Positions 63,108 to 64,000 of a stretch of 64,000 nt of DNA are shown here, one piece after another (the stretch's first letter is position 1; each line of letters begins with the position of its first letter). A program made the translations under genes and the position numbers. The stretch is from NCBI GenBank assembly GCA_945870185.1, contig CAMBRK010000011.1, positions 1 to 64,000 on the forward strand, written 5' to 3'. The stretch comes from Aureispira sp. CCB-QB1 (lineage in GTDB: Bacteria > Bacteroidota > Bacteroidia > Chitinophagales > Saprospiraceae). The notes below the pieces were generated by a model, which was not told where the DNA came from, searched no databases, and saw only the letters and a program-made list of their open reading frames with translations.

Positions 63108-63599
63108 GTAGATGTGAGATTTCTTTAAATCGAGCACAAAAGTAAAACAAATTTTAATTCTACCAATACACCCAGGCATTTTTTTTGCAAAAAATATCTG
63201 TCAATGGGTAATCGCATCCCATTTTTAGGTAAAAAGAAACCTGAATCATCGTATATTTTGGTGCCATTGACATAGGTGGATTTGATTTTTTATTTGAAAG
63301 TTATTTTTTTCCTATGCGCCCCAACCACACATATAATGGATCTTAGATAACATAAAAAGACTTTCTTTTATTGATAATTCTTCCATTTTTATAAGTATTT
63401 TAGACTTGTAATAAATTATTAATGGTTAAGTAACAAAGAGACAATTAAATATAACATAGAATTTAAACATTTAGTATTATGATTTTTATAAGAATTTCAT
63501 TTAAAAATAAATGCATTTGTGGGAAAAAGTATTATCTTTGCCCCGCTATTTACAGATTTTTGTAATTTGTATCATTGGTAAACCATAAAATATTAAAAA
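63108..63599. other. Intergenic region between tRNA-Arg and rpsO
   Basis: About 490 bp without a gene. It includes the tRNA promoter side and the rpsO promoter (TATCTTTG at 63533-63540). It is chromosomal rather than element DNA. Confidence 0.6.
63533..63540 (+). promoter_or_regulatory. rpsO promoter -7 element (TATCTTTG)
   Basis: A perfect Bacteroidota TAnnTTTG sits 59 nt before the rpsO start; the -33 box is not clear. Confidence 0.6.
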
Positions 63600-63875
63600 A
63601 TGTCAGTTTATTTATCTGAAGAAAAGAAAAATGAAATTTTTGCGGAGTACGGTGGCTCAGCAACTAACACAGGATCCATGGCGGGTCAAGTCGCTCTTTT
63701 TACTTATCGTATCAAGTCTCTTTCAGAGCACTTGAAATCAAACAAAAAAGATAATTCATGCAAAAGAAGCATGTTGACTCTAGTAGGTAAGAGGAAAAGG
63801 TTATTAAAGTATATTCAAAGTAGAGATATACAAGCTTATAGAGATCTAATCGAGAAATTAGGTATCAGAAAATAA
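63600..63875 (+). CDS. rpsO: 30S ribosomal protein S15
   Basis: This 91-aa protein has the S15 pattern: IFAEYGGSATNTGSMAGQVA, LFTYRIKSLSEHLKSNKKD, RSMLTLVGKRKRLLKYIQS, and DIQAYRDLIEKLGIRK. It binds 16S rRNA helices in the small-subunit platform. The length is standard. It is transcribed alone from a promoter 60 nt upstream and ends at a strong terminator (63878-63910). It is a core housekeeping gene and marks the chromosomal side of the integration junction. Confidence 0.97.
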   Translation: MSVYLSEEKKNEIFAEYGGSATNTGSMAGQVALFTYRIKSLSEHLKSNKKDNSCKRSMLTLVGKRKRLLKYIQSRDIQAYRDLIEKLGIRK

Positions 63876-63877
63876 GA

Positions 63878-63910
63878 AAAGAGCGGCAATATGCCGCTCT
63901 TTTTTTTTTA
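63878..63910 (+). terminator. rpsO terminator
   Basis: AAGAGCGGCA pairs with TGCCGCTCTT around a 2-4 nt loop, followed by a run of T residues. Confidence 0.9.
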
Positions 63911-63947
63911 CTTATAATTTTATACACTACAGATTAATTATTATCTT

Positions 63948-64000
63948 TATATTTGCACCATGTTATATGCAGTTTGTGCTGAAAATCGCCTTCTTTTAGT
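63948..64000 (+). other. Possible promoter and truncated gene start at window end
   Basis: TATATTTG (63948-63955) is a perfect -7 element. An ATG follows at 63960 (MLYAVCAENRLLL to the end of the window). The spacing is too short for a normal leader, so the start may lie further on. Confidence 0.3.

Overview
The window looks like chromosomal DNA of a member of the Bacteroidota, probably Saprospiria-like. The signs are an A+T-rich genome, perfect TAnnTTTG promoter -7 elements (for example before rpsO), an RteC/tyrosine-integrase pair, a T9SS-type C-terminal sorting domain on a secreted endonuclease, and MORN/YwqK repeat proteins. The assignment below phylum is inference.

The core chromosome is visible only at the right edge: a tRNA-Arg(TCT) gene (63034-63107, minus) and rpsO (63600-63875). 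Everything to the left is a tandem array of two related integrative elements that target the 3' end of that tRNA. The right element (E2, about 46.4 kb) lies between two copies of a 15-bp core, GTGATCCCGACAGGA, at 16649-16663 and 63033-63047. The left element (E1) ends at 16649, and its left end is outside the window. Each element has the same right-hand module: a tyrosine integrase next to the att site, an RteC-like protein, a 65-aa protein behind 11-bp phased tandem repeats, a 250-aa repeat-family protein, a DUF5675 peptidase-like protein with two small membrane proteins (lysis-cassette-like), and two small cytosolic proteins (genes A and B) behind a structured leader.

E1 cargo (1-12 kb): a secreted protein of unknown function, a 1196-aa surface protein with about 13 propeller-like repeats, a group II intron with its maturase, MITE-like repeats, and a MORN/YwqK-repeat protein.

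E2 left end (16.6-21 kb): an origin-like region, an excisionase-like HTH protein, a winged-helix replication protein, a DnaC-like helicase loader, and a secreted endonuclease I. E2 centre (21-49.3 kb): a 28-kb run of co-directional minus-strand genes. It begins with a MADS-type (methylation-associated defence system) locus: Mad1 HTH, Mad2 N6-adenine methylase, SF1 helicase/ATPase, HsdS-like Mad5, kinase Mad6, Mad7 and HerA-like Mad8. It continues without a visible break into a PP2C phosphatase, a zinc metallopeptidase, TPR proteins, a HEPN protein, a PLD-J-domain fusion, a GNAT enzyme, unknown proteins and a PcfJ-like protein. Divergent from it is a translationally coupled HEPN / unknown / SecB-like triplet (49.5-50.8 kb), a candidate toxin-antitoxin-chaperone module. 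At 53-56.5 kb there is a HEPN-like protein plus a Gabija-type OLD nuclease and UvrD-like helicase. E2 therefore reads as a mobile defence island. No relaxase, type IV secretion or phage capsid genes were recognised.

Likely cooperation: Mad2 with Mad5 would mark self DNA, while the helicase, Mad6 and Mad8 act on unmarked DNA. The PP2C protein could reverse Mad6 phosphorylation, and the peptidase, HEPN and PLD proteins are candidate effectors. All functional links are inferred from domains and gene order.
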